Of a stretch of DNA of 36,495 bases, positions 19,322 to 30,781 are shown piece by piece (the first letter of the stretch is position 1; each line of letters begins with the position of its first letter). Where the stretch lies: contig NW_003201482.1 in the NCBI RefSeq assembly GCF_000006405.1, forward strand, positions 20,874 to 57,368, read 5' to 3'. The notes beneath the pieces were generated by a model. That model searched no databases. It saw nothing but the letters and a program-made list of their open reading frames with translations, and had not been told where the DNA came from. A program made the translations under genes and the position numbers. Origin of the DNA: Perkinsus marinus ATCC 50983. Taxonomy: Eukaryota; Perkinsozoa; Perkinsida; Perkinsidae.

Positions 19322-21473
19322 ATGCTCGTCCGCCTTGCTATAGTCTTGCCTGTACTGGGCTTCTCACAGGACTCTGGTGATCGGAGGAGAATTCAAGGCT
19401 TAACTTCAACTACACCACCAGATTCTACCACTCCCGAGAATCGCCAAGTATGCGACTACTATTGCCAGTGTAAGCCAGGCATCTAAATTTAACACCAACT
19501 CCACTCTTTTATCAGATCTCAACGGTCCTTCGAGCTACTGCAAATACTGGCAATCTCCTCGTGTCTGCCAAGGTGGAGATCAGCCGTGCTCCATCGATGT
19601 TTGTGATGGTAAGGCCGATCTGTGAGCTGGTATGAAATGCATTGTTCCAGTTCCCGACGGTGCTACTATTGCCCCTATTCCAACGCCTTCTCCTGTTGAT
19701 GCCGAAGCATGCGATCGATACTGTATGCTTCTTAATGGTCCATCAAGTTATTGTAAGTATTGGCAGTCCCCTCCGGTCTGCCTCTACGGCGACCAGCCCT
19801 GTGGTGACGTGAGCACCTGTCAAGCCCCTATCGTCGGTTTTACGACCTTCGACTTGGACGGGGATCAGCATGTCGGTCCTTCAGCTGCATGCGATCTGTA
19901 CTGCCAAGGATTGAACGATGACGAGAGCTACTGCAAACACTGGCAGAATCCTGCAGTTTGTCATTCTGGCGATCAACCATGTGGGCCAACTGTATGCGAT
20001 CCAATTGACACGACCGCAGTCTTCTCGACCACTGCAGTGTCCACTGCCCCGGTCTCGTCCAGCCCGACGACGACTCTTGTCACGACGCTGGCTCCGACTA
20101 CTACAACTGATGTTGTCACTACTCCTTCCGCTGGTACCTCTGTATCTCCGACGACTGTTTCTGCCATCTTTGGTGGGGACTCGGATCCAACGACTCCCGA
20201 GTCAAGCGAGTGTGACCTCTACTGCAAGTCTCTGAATGGAGACGATAGTTATTGCAAGTCCTGGCTGAGTCCTCCTGTATGCCAAAAGGGTAATCAACGA
20301 TGTGATCCATCTACCTGCATTGTGGAGACCACCGAGCCTATCTTTGGTGGAGATGCGGAGACAACTCCCGTTACCTCTACGACTGATGACAGTGCGGCGT
20401 GCGATCATTATTGTAAACTTCTCAATGGTGAGGCTAGCTATTGCAAACAATGGCAAACTCCTGCCGTCTGCCTCTATGGCGATCAGCCCTGTGATGACGC
20501 TAACGTATGTAGATCGCCAATAGAAGGAATCACCACTGCCGACTTGGATGGTGACAATCATACCGGTGAGTCTTCCGCCTGCGACGCATATTGTAAGGGC
20601 CTGAACGGTGTCACAAGTTATTGCAAGTACTGGCAGCATCCTGCCGTTTGTCTTGATGGTGATCAGCCTTGCGGACCTTCTGTTTGTGATCCCTCAACGA
20701 CGACTTCCAGCCTCACTTCAGAAGCAGTCTCTACTACGACTTCATCCGAGGCGACTACTCCCACGACTATAACAATTCCGACTCCAGCCACGACCACAGT
20801 CGCTACCGCAGTTAGTTCTACTACGGGCAGCGACTCTGCCATCACCACCACGACTGCAGGAGGCCCATTGTTTGGTGGGGACGCTGATACATCGACCTCT
20901 CCGGTGGTCGGTGAAGGTTACGTTTGTGATTACTATTGCCAGCTGCTGAATGGTCCGGAGAGTTACTGCAAGTTCTGGCAGTCTCCTGCCGTTTGTCAAT
21001 ATGGAGACCAGCCATGTGGTGATGTTACAACATGCTCCTCGCCAATCATTGGCACTTCAACTTATGACTTGGTTGGTGATCAACACGGCGGCTCTTCATC
21101 AGCCTGCGACTCGTACTGTCAAGGGCTGAACGGCGACTCTAGCTATTGCAAATACTGGCAGAATCCTGCAGTCTGTCTTGGTGGTGACCAACCTTGTGGT
21201 CCGTCAATATGCGATCCTACAACTTCGACTGCCCCGGACTCCACTTCGTCGACTCCGCCTTCATCCGTATCGTCTACAACGTCGGGGACTTCTCAGTCGG
21301 TGGCCACCACGTCACTCGTCTTCGGAGGCGACTCAGATTCGACCATCGAGGCCTCCAATGGGTGCGACACCTACTGTAAGGCTCTGAACGATGAATCCAG
21401 TTACTGCAAGTACTGGTTGGATCCTCCGGTCTGCCAAAGTGGAGATCAGGTGTGTGATCCCTCTGTTTGTTGA
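19322..21473 (+). CDS. G7: secreted nine-module cysteine-rich, mucin-like protein
   Basis: Predicted exons are 19322-19469, 19516-19608 and 19651-21473, with phase-1 GT-AG introns of 46 and 42 bp; the product is 687 residues. Start and signal peptide are as in G5 (MLVRLAIV; R-R-R-I-Q at 21-25). It has nine six-cysteine modules in the same layout as G3 and G5. Changes against G5 are few and lie mainly in the Thr/Ser linkers (for example VFSTT for VVSTT), with one codon lost. All module cysteines are conserved, so the copy seems functional. Secreted without anchor. Function unknown; a surface, wall or host-facing role is a guess from the mucin-like design. Confidence 0.85.
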
Positions 21474-22354
21474 ACATAGCGACGTATATTTCTTTCCGTC
21501 TCGGATAGGATTCCATTCAATATGGATAGGATTCCATAGGATTCGATATATCCTCTCAGCATGTTGCTGATTTTTCGCACGTATAAATGCTACCGTATCA
21601 CACTATAAAAACTCTACCTCCTTAGATGTATCTGCACAGATCATTTTGTATATCTCATCTCAGTGTTCGTGATTCATAGAATGACTGATCAGAACCACTT
21701 TTGTTGAGTTGGATATTCTGATATGATATCAGGCGCGAGGGCCGAATATGTGGAGTTACTGTCGCCAGACGTTGAGCACGACTCGATTTTATTCACACAC
21801 GGAGCGCATAAATCGGTTAGACGGATCACCACCCGTCAATCAGCGACAGCCCGTCCTGGGCTATCGAGCAAGGCTACGTCGCAATAATTGTTAAGGATAA
21901 TGTCAGCGCTTTCACTGTATATGCCAATTCGATGAAATGCGGAAAGCGTATAAGAATTTGCCCAGATGCCCAGTTGGAGTCTGTATGTTTAAATGTGGAC
22001 ATCACGATCAGATAACCTCCTTATGAAAAAATTCATAACAACGAGAATATTGTTAGCTCGTTCAAATGGACACACTGAGTGAAGCGCAGTGAAGCAAACG
22101 GACAAGTACCTATGAACTTATCTTCCCGAATGAAAAACATTCCGAGATGCCCCGCGCACGAATCTTGAACTCCCCATCACGTGCGATGGATTTTCAATGT
22201 CTGCGTTTCGAGCAACCATCTCCAATTGATCCATGTATGCGCAAACTCAACTCCGATTTCCAAATAATATTTCGATATCAGACTTGGGCACACAACAACA
22301 GTGGTCAAGTATGGTAGGCAAAGGTTATTCTGGTTAACCAGAAAAACAACCAAG
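21474..22354. other. Right edge of the array; no supported gene
   Basis: The first 300 bp are a third copy of the G3/G5 3' flank, with a small local duplication around TGGATAGGATTCCAT near 21520. Similarity fades after about 21770. The rest has no supported gene. Confidence 0.55.
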
Positions 22355-23252
22355 TCAATCATCACCATCCTCGGACGCGGCAGCTTCCTCAGCCTCTTCT
22401 GCATCATCTTTCGACTCCTCTTCGGGATTCTCGGGAACCACCCAGTCTGTCTCTGTCCGACTATTGGAGCCTAAAGAATGAGAAGACTCGTTTCTAGAAC
22501 CCCATCCGCGTAGAAGACGACTCACCAGTCGGGCACTTCTGAGTCTTCCCAGAATTACCCTCTGCTCCGCAACAAAAGCCTTCCTTAACACAGCTCTTCA
22601 TCAGAGCGCATGGACATAGCATCACAGTGACTGGAGTCTGACTACCGCTTTCATTGCGGATGGTGATGACTCTCTCGTTCATAGGCAAGACCGGAGGAGA
22701 CGCTCCGTTATAATCGGGTGCATCAATAGTGACCACGGGAACTGCATCAACCCCTTTGGGAGGCGCTTCACGGCAAAACTTGAGATAAAGGTCCATGCGG
22801 TAGTCGCCTCTCTTCACAATCTCGGTGGTTGGACGCTCACTCACAAGCGACACCAAGTCAGCCCACGACTCTTCAATAAGTGGACAATTATCTCCGTCAT
22901 CATCAACATAGAACACGTTGAAGTCTCGGTGGACCAGCTCAGGCCAAGCTGTCCTAGCCAGACGACGGATGTCATCAACTCGAGACTTCTCCTTGGTAGC
23001 TTCCATACGAGTCCTGAAGACCTCCTTCTGGAAATGGAGCTTCACGGCCAGTTGAGCCTTCTCAGGAACCACATCTGTTTTGTTGCAGTAGGCGGGGTTC
23101 GAGAATACACTTGCAGTCTGTTGCATCTTGAGGGTCAAATAGAAGCTAACCCAACTGCAACCACGAACGCCGTCCAATGAGAAGCCGTCAACTGAACTCA
23201 ACCGCAAAAGCTCAGCCGAATCGGTAATTACGCCAACACTATGCAGCGCCAA
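22355..23252 (-). CDS. PB1-domain protein, 5' end uncertain
   Basis: Two exons on the - strand, 23252-22526 and 22470-22355, are joined by a 55-bp GT-AG intron, giving 280 residues if read from 23252. A PB1 domain is visible around residues 68-155: a basic K-L-H-F start, then F-Y-V-D-D-D-G-D followed by an acidic E-E-S-W-A-D-L, the OPCA motif that binds the basic face of partner PB1 domains. A cysteine-rich patch (CPCALMKSC, FCCG) and a strongly acidic tail (EEESKDDAEEAEE) follow. The first in-frame ATG is at 23126; the frame stays open up to 23324, where an AG could be an acceptor, so one or more upstream exons may be missing. Likely a scaffold or signalling adaptor; the exact family is not recognised. 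Confidence 0.65.
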
Positions 23253-23324
23253 ATGACGATCAGTAAGAGCGAAACAGGGACAGTCGTAATGATCAGAAAT
23301 GTGACGTACAGAATTGCCGTCAGT

Positions 23325-24265
23325 CTATCGTCTACAGCCGAGGTTCTTCAAAGAGCATGACACACACATGATTGAAAGGGACAAAGAAGAAACTGTTAAC
23401 CATCACGATAACCATCAGTAAAACATAAAGGAATCCTCTCTAACGACTTTCTGGATACAGCGGCACAAGCAAAGGTAGCACAAACAGCTAGTGAACGCAG
23501 TTCGCTAGCCGCTTACCAGTCGTAGAACGGTGATCGGGTTTGCATTAGCAGCATCTCAATGAATGATGTATCTAACACCTCCCCTCAGCGTGCCTCACCA
23601 TCTAGGTCTACACACGATCAATCGACAACCTAATCAATCATGTCTCATTTCTGTATGGGAATCGACCTACTCAATGTGCTACAGAATCGTAAACCGATCG
23701 CTCAGCGTACAGTGTCGTGTGTTGTTCTAAGTTCAGTGTAACCAGGGGGGCGAGGACTTTTTGTCCTCCTAGACAAATATCTCTCGCATAAATACGTGTG
23801 TTCGGGATCAAACGTGCACAAGTTATCATCGTGATAACACAATAAGGTGAGGACTAGTAAGCTAAGGGAAGTTCCATGGAAGACCTTCATCGTCAATAAG
23901 CACCTTTTGTCGAAGTCCAGTAGAGTTGCCCGACTCGACTAATTATTTCATGCCCGACTCAAGTTCACTTGTCTTCCCAAGGTCTCACAACAGTGTTATG
24001 TAGCGACTCCGACTTCGAACACAACCTGAGTCTTCTGGGATGAAGATAATTAGGCCCAACAGGGTGCTGCAACCAACCACGACAATCAATTAGAGGGAAA
24101 CAACAGCAGACGAGGAGGGGAAAAAATAGTCGTTGAAAAACTATTTGTCACTATCACTGCCATTCATTCGAGCTCGGGCACCAAATAAGGTTACCCGCTG
24201 TAGAGAAAGAAAGTAATATAGTGTGATAATAACGAGAAAGGCAAAACGTCCACTTATAATAGTCA
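23325..24265. other. Intergenic, no supported gene
   Basis: It may contain missing 5' exons of the PB1 gene. A - strand frame at 23702-23896 begins with a hydrophobic stretch (SLSLLVLTLLC) that could be a signal peptide, but nothing links it to the exons downstream. No repeats or RNA genes were seen. Confidence 0.35.
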
Positions 24266-26110
24266 TCACCACAACACGAATGGGTCTTCGTCCGGAGGAA
24301 CAATGGGAGCAAGTTCTGCCGAGTCGGGATAGTCCTCGAAATTGGAGGTGTCCGTGTCCGACTTCACGATCGGCTTGTAAGGCGCCTCGATCTCCTTCCT
24401 GTATAGGGCCTCCCACGAGACACCTATGGACAAGCACGACCATCCAGACTCCAGAATCAATGTCTAATATTGATTCACACACGAAGGAAAATGTCGATTC
24501 GAGCTGCGCACCAGTTGTTGCAACTGAGTTGTGGTTATGATTGAGAGATTGTAGACTCAGCTACACTCTAAGCCGATTAAGAATGATCTTTGTGTTAGGC
24601 TGTCTACATAGTTGGCCCACAGCGAAAGGAGACTTCATTTCCTGGCCAGATGTGGTAGGCCTCGGAACCACGAGTGCCACACAGAAGGAGCAACTTCCGC
24701 GAGAGGACTCACTTGAGAACCACCTGCACTTCTTGATATCATCCACGCCACCTCTAAGTGTCCCATACCGTTTCGCTGCGAAATAACTCACGAATCAACA
24801 TACTAGTCCTGTCCTACCCAAATCAGCAGTGAGGAGTTTCTTGACCAGAGACTTGGCGTGTTTGTCGAAGGAACGCGGAAAGATTATTTTACCCATCAGG
24901 ATTTTCTGATAGATACCTATACAGGGGGATCAGGTCGATGCATAAATATAACATGATCTTATTATGTAACAATATTCATATAAACAATATGAAAGATATA
25001 TAGATAAAACTTCAGAAAGATATCTATGAATCTATGATGACGATAATTTATTGATAAGCGTGTAATGAATGACAAATTCCTCAATGCAAAATGAATAGCA
25101 CATGATAAAATCTGACAACCTGCATTAATAGCAATATATACATCAGAATACTATATGTATTGATAACAACTGGATGAAAACGAACGAACACTAACCCATT
25201 GGGTCCTCATCAACAAAAGGTGGATAACCAACCATCATCTCATAGGTAAGGATGCCCAGGGTCCACCAGTCAACTGCTTTACCATGGCCCTACACCACTA
25301 ATATCAGTCTACCTCCCTGAACCACTTCGCCCACCTTATTGAGCAGGACCTCAGGGGCGATGCACTCCGGTGTGCCACAGAGTGTATACGTTCGTTGTTC
25401 GACAATCTATGAACACCAAATGTGGACACTACCCGTTCGGTTACTCTCACTTTAGCAAAGCCAAAGTCTGTGAGCTTCAAGTAACCGTCCGAGGCGAGCA
25501 GGATGTTTTCTGGCTTTAGATCACGATAGATGATATTCTTCGAGTGAAGATATTCAAAGATGCTCACAATTTGAGCTGCGTAAAATCGGGCCGTCTCGTT
25601 TTCGAACCGCCCCACTTTACGTAAATGCGTGAAAAACTCACCACCGACGACGTACCTGAATCACTCCCTTGGTAGTTCTGAGAGCTCCAGGGAAAACGGA
25701 CTACTCCAGTGCAAGATAAATATGACGACTGTCATGGAAACACCCATAAAGGTTGACGATCATAGGGTGGTGTATGGTCTTGAGGATCGCTTTTTCCGAG
25801 TTGATGTGATCAACCTGATAGGAATGGGGTTACTATGATTTTGATGAGCTCGTCTCACTTGTTTGAGCCGTACGATCGCGATCTTTTTCAGTATCTTCAA
25901 CGCATAGTGTTTCCCAGTGTCCCTGTGCGTCACGAATCGGACCCTCCCAAAGGAGCCCGTCCCCAACGTCTTGCCCAATTGGAAGCTCTCTGGACCACAC
26001 GTGTCCAACATAGAGCACTCAGCGGGCGATGGTCCAAGTGGCTGCATCGGGCAGCTGACCACCGTAATCGGTATATTCACCATTGCCCTTGGGCTCTCTA
26101 CTCCTGCCAT
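24266..26110 (-). CDS. cAMP-dependent protein kinase (PKA) catalytic subunit, eight exons
   Basis: Exons in transcript order: 26110-25859, 25814-25705, 25655-25451, 25406-25335, 25289-25196, 24916-24818, 24775-24713, 24423-24266, giving 350 residues. All splice sites are GT-AG and the frame closes exactly. Family landmarks fall at the same numbers as in mammalian PKA-C: glycine loop GTGSFGRV (50-57), Lys72, Glu91, catalytic YRDLKPEN with Asp166, DFG Asp184, activation-loop Thr197 in [13 protein letters not shown] 206-208. The C-tail has the DTSNFEDY segment and ends F-V-L-W, close to the usual F-x-x-F. No N-terminal Gly for myristoylation. It phosphorylates Ser/Thr on proteins when freed from the regulatory subunit by cAMP. 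Six introns are 42-49 bp except two of 279 and 289 bp; the 279-bp one is AT-rich. Confidence 0.93.
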
Positions 26111-27411
26111 CAATTAAGATACAACGTCAAACTGAAATGGCGACCAGAGTTGGGAGCCTGAGTTCCACACGTGTAGTCTCGGCACGGCGAAAATTACAAG
26201 GGAAGTTTCGATTGATTCCAACATCACGATAGATGCCTAGGGATAGATGCCACGCAACCCCAATAAACCAGGATTTAGGCCAACCCGTATTGATCACGAA
26301 GATGCTCAGCTGGCTAGGAAGTTCCTAGTAGGAACCCACTGTGAGATTGAAGCTTGCACGACCTTCCATGAAGGCCACCCGAGCGCGAGCCCAGTCGACA
26401 GACTAAGGTAGACGATCTAACAGCGAGGCCAAGTATTCGATGGGTAGTTGGTCAGCACTCGAACAACTTCAACTCGACCGAATAAAAGCTTCATCGTAGA
26501 CTATAGATCGACGTTTGGGGACGTTGAGATCAACTTAGGTGGAGATGGTAACACAAATATGATTGACAACGTTTCGAAAGCCTTATGTAGTCTTTGGACT
26601 TACTCTCCGAAGTGGGAAAGTATAATGGAAGCATCGGACCGTCTCGACAATAAAAGTGCAAGGCATTCCGAGATCTGCTTCTCGAAACTTTCAATCCGAG
26701 AATTCATGATTGAAGTGTGAGGCTTGAACGTATCCAACCGCGTATCTAGTTGGGGGATTCAATAAACCCCTCCTACGATAAGCGATCCAAAGATAAGACT
26801 TAACGTGTGGAAGGTTCACGCGTATGGAAGTTGAAATTCCACAGTGAAGCTCAGAAGAGGTCTATTGAACGCCTCGACTAATCCTTCGTGGCTATGTGTT
26901 TCATCATGGGGCTCTGCGAGCGCCACCAAAGATACTTATCACCAAATATAGAGCGTGCGCTCCTGCAGGTGGTAGATGGGCACATCTTTGCTCCAGTGGA
27001 ATCAGCACTCAGAGTATCTGACTTCTGTGTTTGAAGCTAAAAGTTGAGATTGTCTTAAGTGAGTGTCTGGGTCTGTTTTCTGCGCTCATGTTGGTTTTTT
27101 TCTGAGCTCGGGTCAGGATTAACGAGAGTATGGAGACTCTTGAAGCTTTCACAGAGAGGATGGACCTCAATCTGCTTTGGATATTCCGAGTCACTCCCCA
27201 TTACGATCGATCTACAGAGTGCGCATAGATGCTCTGTAAATGAACAGCCATTATGCGCACACAAAACATTTTATGGCGCGCGCTAATTCAATCGCGCGTT
27301 TTGATACTGACACATTTCGTTTCACAAAGTTGATGACTCTTGAGGGTTCCGTGTTACTCTTGGCCTCACAAGATATTTTGCATCTACCATCAGATGGAAT
27401 ACCTTAACGTG
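26111..27411. other. Divergent intergenic region between PKA and the next + strand gene
   Basis: It should hold the promoters of both flanking genes. The frame at 26448-26720 (+) has no ATG at its start, and its sequence is not recognised. No repeats or RNA genes were identified. Confidence 0.35.
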
Positions 27412-28068
27412 ATGTCCCTTCTCCGTCTAGCCCTGATTGCCGGTTGCCTCCCATTATCGCGTGGTGATGATATTCCCAAATTTAAAGTAGGCGACTGTTA
27501 CGTTATTGTGATGATCACTGTAATAGCTCATTGTGCAATTCGATTCATCAGGTTCAAACTGGCCATCGTAGCGATGGCACAAGAACGACTACCTGTGAAG
27601 TCGGAGAGCCTGGTCACGATGAAAGAGTTTACTTCCTCGCTGCGATACAAAATGAAACTCTCTCTCTCCGAGTGGCAGCATTCTGCAACTGGGGAAAAAA
27701 CCTTGAATTGTTCCACGAGTGAGTCCCTCGCTCTATGCAATGTTTTTCAATTAGTTCCAATTTTTTGTAGGGGCTCCCCTAGTGCAAGTGGCTTTCTGGG
27801 CGGTAGACTTACAGAAGCTCTCACTCCCGCGGGTGGATGGACAAATGCCATCGAGGAGTGGAAAATTCCGAAAAAACTCTGCAAGGGGTTGATCAAAACG
27901 ATTTACCAAAAAGAATGTGGAGGCGACCACCATCGTGGGCGTCGTCGAGTCTGTCCTAGCTGTGGTCAACGCGAGCTTTGCTTCGTGGAAAGAATCTGTG
28001 AGATTGCCTATGATATTCATACGTCTCTAGAAAGTGACAAAATGATTGAGCGAGTGACCTCCGTATAA
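27412..28068 (+). CDS. Small secreted protein, exon structure ambiguous
   Basis: The start MSLLRLALIAGCLPLSRG is a clear signal peptide. Two readings are possible. Spliced: exons 27412-27486, 27552-27718, 27771-28068 with GT-AG introns of 65 and 52 bp (the second donor is GTGAGT), 179 residues, with exon 2 encoding a stretch such as RVYFLAAIQNETLSLRVAAF. Unspliced: one frame open from 27412 to 28068, 218 residues. The spliced form fits the small introns of this genome and gives a more protein-like middle; the unspliced frame is long enough that chance is not a comfortable explanation. Both end in the same Cys-containing C-terminus (CPSCGQRELC). No family is recognised. An ATG at 27394 is an alternative start. 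Confidence 0.5.
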   Translation: MSLLRLALIAGCLPLSRGDDIPKFKVGDCYVIVMITVIAHCAIRFIRFKLAIVAMAQERLPVKSESLVTMKEFTSSLRYKMKLSLSEWQHSATGEKTLNCSTSESLALCNVFQLVPIFCRGSPSASGFLGGRLTEALTPAGGWTNAIEEWKIPKKLCKGLIKTIYQKECGGDHHRGRRRVCPSCGQRELCFVERICEIAYDIHTSLESDKMIERVTSV

Positions 28069-28907
28069 ATATTACTGTATACGATAGAAAGAACGTTGAA
28101 GGGGCCTCCTGGCTGGATTCCTGTTGTTGAGTCATGTGACGCATGTTATGATTGTGGTGTCGTGTGATGTTCTGTTGAAACTTGGCGTGTTGAGTGTTAG
28201 TCTCGAGTATTCACAACTCTAACGGGGTCCAACATAACCGAATATTCAAGGTTGCGGTCTCTTCCGAACAGACTATCATTCGCGACTGACGAATGGCAGC
28301 ATTCACTAGCGTGATTTGATCCAATTCTATCGAGCTGCCTGTCGATTAAGTCAGAGAGCTGCTTCAAGCTACTGAGAAAATAAACAATCGATAACACACC
28401 AAAAGTACGTGAATCTCTTTGAGCTATATCAACGATCACTAAACTTTACATACAGCGTGTGTTAGGCTAAGGCAATCATTGACTGACTCATCTCAGACGC
28501 ACGATTCTCCAGACACAAAACTGTGTATCTGCTGCGCTACCCAGCGCTCCGGAAAGCGCTCTAACGGAGGCCCTCACCGGGACGTGTGCTGCTGTGATAG
28601 AGGGATTACTCCTCTATCGCAACATCACGTGTTACTGCTTAGAAGTATGTCGCAGTTTCGATTGCCTTAATGACTGGTGTTGTGTATGTGTACGACATGT
28701 TGCGCAGTAGTGATATTATTTCTCATGGTGTATACAAATATTGCACGCACTTATATAAGGTGTGACCCCTACACTGACCCCTCGTGGCTAGTGTTACCAG
28801 TGGGCTTGACAGCTACCCGAAACATACGTGAGCGTTAGCTTAGCACCGTCCCTGATAGATAGATTGATTTGCGATTCACCTCAAGTTCTTAATGCAAACT
28901 AGCTCAT
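28069..28907. other. Intergenic, no supported gene
   Basis: An AGCGCT-CCGGAA-AGCGCT inverted repeat lies near 28543-28560. A tRNA-like A-box match on the - strand beside it lacks a B box and stems, so no RNA gene is called. Confidence 0.3.
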
Positions 28908-29237
28908 TCAGCTCAACAGCTGAAGACCTCCGAAATTAAAACACTCACAGTTCGGAGGCTTATACCGACACATCCAGTAAGGTGTAATAACACGAACTAA
29001 ACCTCCAGACCTCTCTAATGTTCTGGGGTCAATGAGCAAGACTAGGTCATTGGAGTTGTACGGGCAATACATATGAAACAGTTTCACGCGAGGGTAGATA
29101 TGTGTGACACCCGTAGTGGAGTGTGATTGACCCAGTTTGCGTACTGATGTAGCCGCACCCCAAGAATGTGTATCATTCCTTGGGGATCCTATCCTGGTGT
29201 GTGCAAACCGTGCAGTATATTTAAAGAGTTTTCTCAC
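28908..29237 (-). CDS. Possible exon of an unknown protein
   Basis: The - strand frame stays open for more than 100 codons and extends upstream to about 29310 without an in-frame ATG. The N-terminal part is rich in Arg, Lys, Ser and Thr with few acidic residues, which would suit a mitochondrial presequence. The later part contains a strand-like segment (NDLVLLIDPRTLERSGG). No family is recognised. If real, it is probably one exon of a spliced gene. Confidence 0.25.
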   Translation of the reverse strand: MRKLFKYTARFAHTRIGSPRNDTHSWGAATSVRKLGQSHSTTGVTHIYPRVKLFHMYCPYNSNDLVLLIDPRTLERSGGLVRVITPYWMCRYKPPNCECFNFGGLQLLS

Positions 29238-30781
29238 AGCAGTGGAAGTGAAGGATGTTCCCTTGTAGAGGTTTTTAGTGATTCTACGGGGAGAATTTTT
29301 TAGTGATTATTCCCATTCAGGATGATGTATCACTCGGATCAACAGTGATCGAGCGGATAACAATCGTCAAGTGAATGAGATGGAAGTATCGCACCCGTTC
29401 CGATAAACTCAATACGATGGCTCTCGATGATGCCCATAATATGAGCGCGTGACCAGCGCTGGTTAGAATGCATGAGTAACACCAACAAATCAGAAACACA
29501 GAAATCCACGAATCGAAATCATCATGATGATTCTCCGGGCACAGGGAGTCGGGAATTCGTACTTGCGGGATAAGAGGCTGATTTTGCTATAGTCCAGGCC
29601 GCTGTATACAATGACAAAATATAAATATACGAGAATGAGGAACAACAACCAGCAAGCCAGCGTTACGGAAGGGAAGCATCCTCCCTAAAAATTATCTGTC
29701 CATACTCGGTGGAATCAGAGAGTTGTTGTAGCTTACGACAGCTTTCTGCAGTGTGAGCGGTTGCAATACTAGTCCAACACATCTCAAATCCAGACAAGGC
29801 GACACTCCCAAATGCAAAGATGGCGGCGTTAAGAAGTGAACATTCAAGCTCGTGATGTCTTGAGACGATCCTAGCATAGCTACGCCTTTCGGGCTGTTGT
29901 ATGCTAGCGGCAAAATAGGGCTCCTAAGGCAGGAACAAGTATGACTGGTACAAGGTACACTTTTGAACCATACCGACAATTTCCTTGAGAATATACTCTC
30001 ACGATTTGCCTAGTGAGCCGAAATTCAACGTTCACCATTATCAATAGTGGCCAGAGTTTCATTGCGACTGGAGTATGGTTTATTCAGGCCATCTACCTTA
30101 ACGGATCGGCGCTCAACTTGGTTGTAAGCAATCTTTCCTCGCATACGAGATCTACGGTGATCTCTACAGATTGGGGAACATTCTGGAGGATCACCAACCC
30201 TTTCGAGGAGAGCTTGAAGGAGAAGCATATGAGCTTTCGCTCTGGAAGAGCGATTCCCACGGAGCACAATGCAGGAAGGAGCTCACCTCGCACTATAAAG
30301 CTTTGTATGGCTTGAAAAGTGGCCTGGAACGAACAAGTAGTCTCGTTCACTCGTAGATGTCGATGTTTTTGGACTCCTACCTGAGATCATACGTATCCTA
30401 AACTGGGTATACGGAATCACTGATCTCAGATCAGTACGGAAAATGACACAAAACAACAATAAAACCTTCAACATCACTTTCAGAATTCTCATCTCGTCTC
30501 GAAGAGCTGAACGACCGGATAGATTATCCAAAGAGATACTTCCTGTGAGAAGGCAGTAGAAAATTGTTGGAAGCAGCATGATGTTCGGTAGCTAAAAAGA
30601 ACACTTCGACCGTGTTCGCGAATCGAGGATGATATAGTCTGGACTTCCCCACCAGGGAAGACTCCAATAAACCCCGGCAAGTTGTGGAGTCATTATGAAT
30701 TCTAATGACTCTACATTATAATTTATAATGTGTCCGATACTTGACCTTTTCGAGGTGTGTTTCACCAAGATCAATTGCTCC
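29238..30781. other. Intergenic, candidate exons only
   Basis: Two frames look weakly protein-like but lack starts and recognisable domains: 29692-29979 (-), and a + strand frame ending at 30356 that reads around YGDLYRLGNILEDHQPF. They may be single exons of unidentified genes. Nothing here is supported enough to call. Confidence 0.25.

Noticed and set aside
28500-28570. tRNA gene on the - strand (A-box-like TAGCGCAGCAGA)
   Set aside because: No B box and no cloverleaf stems could be formed.
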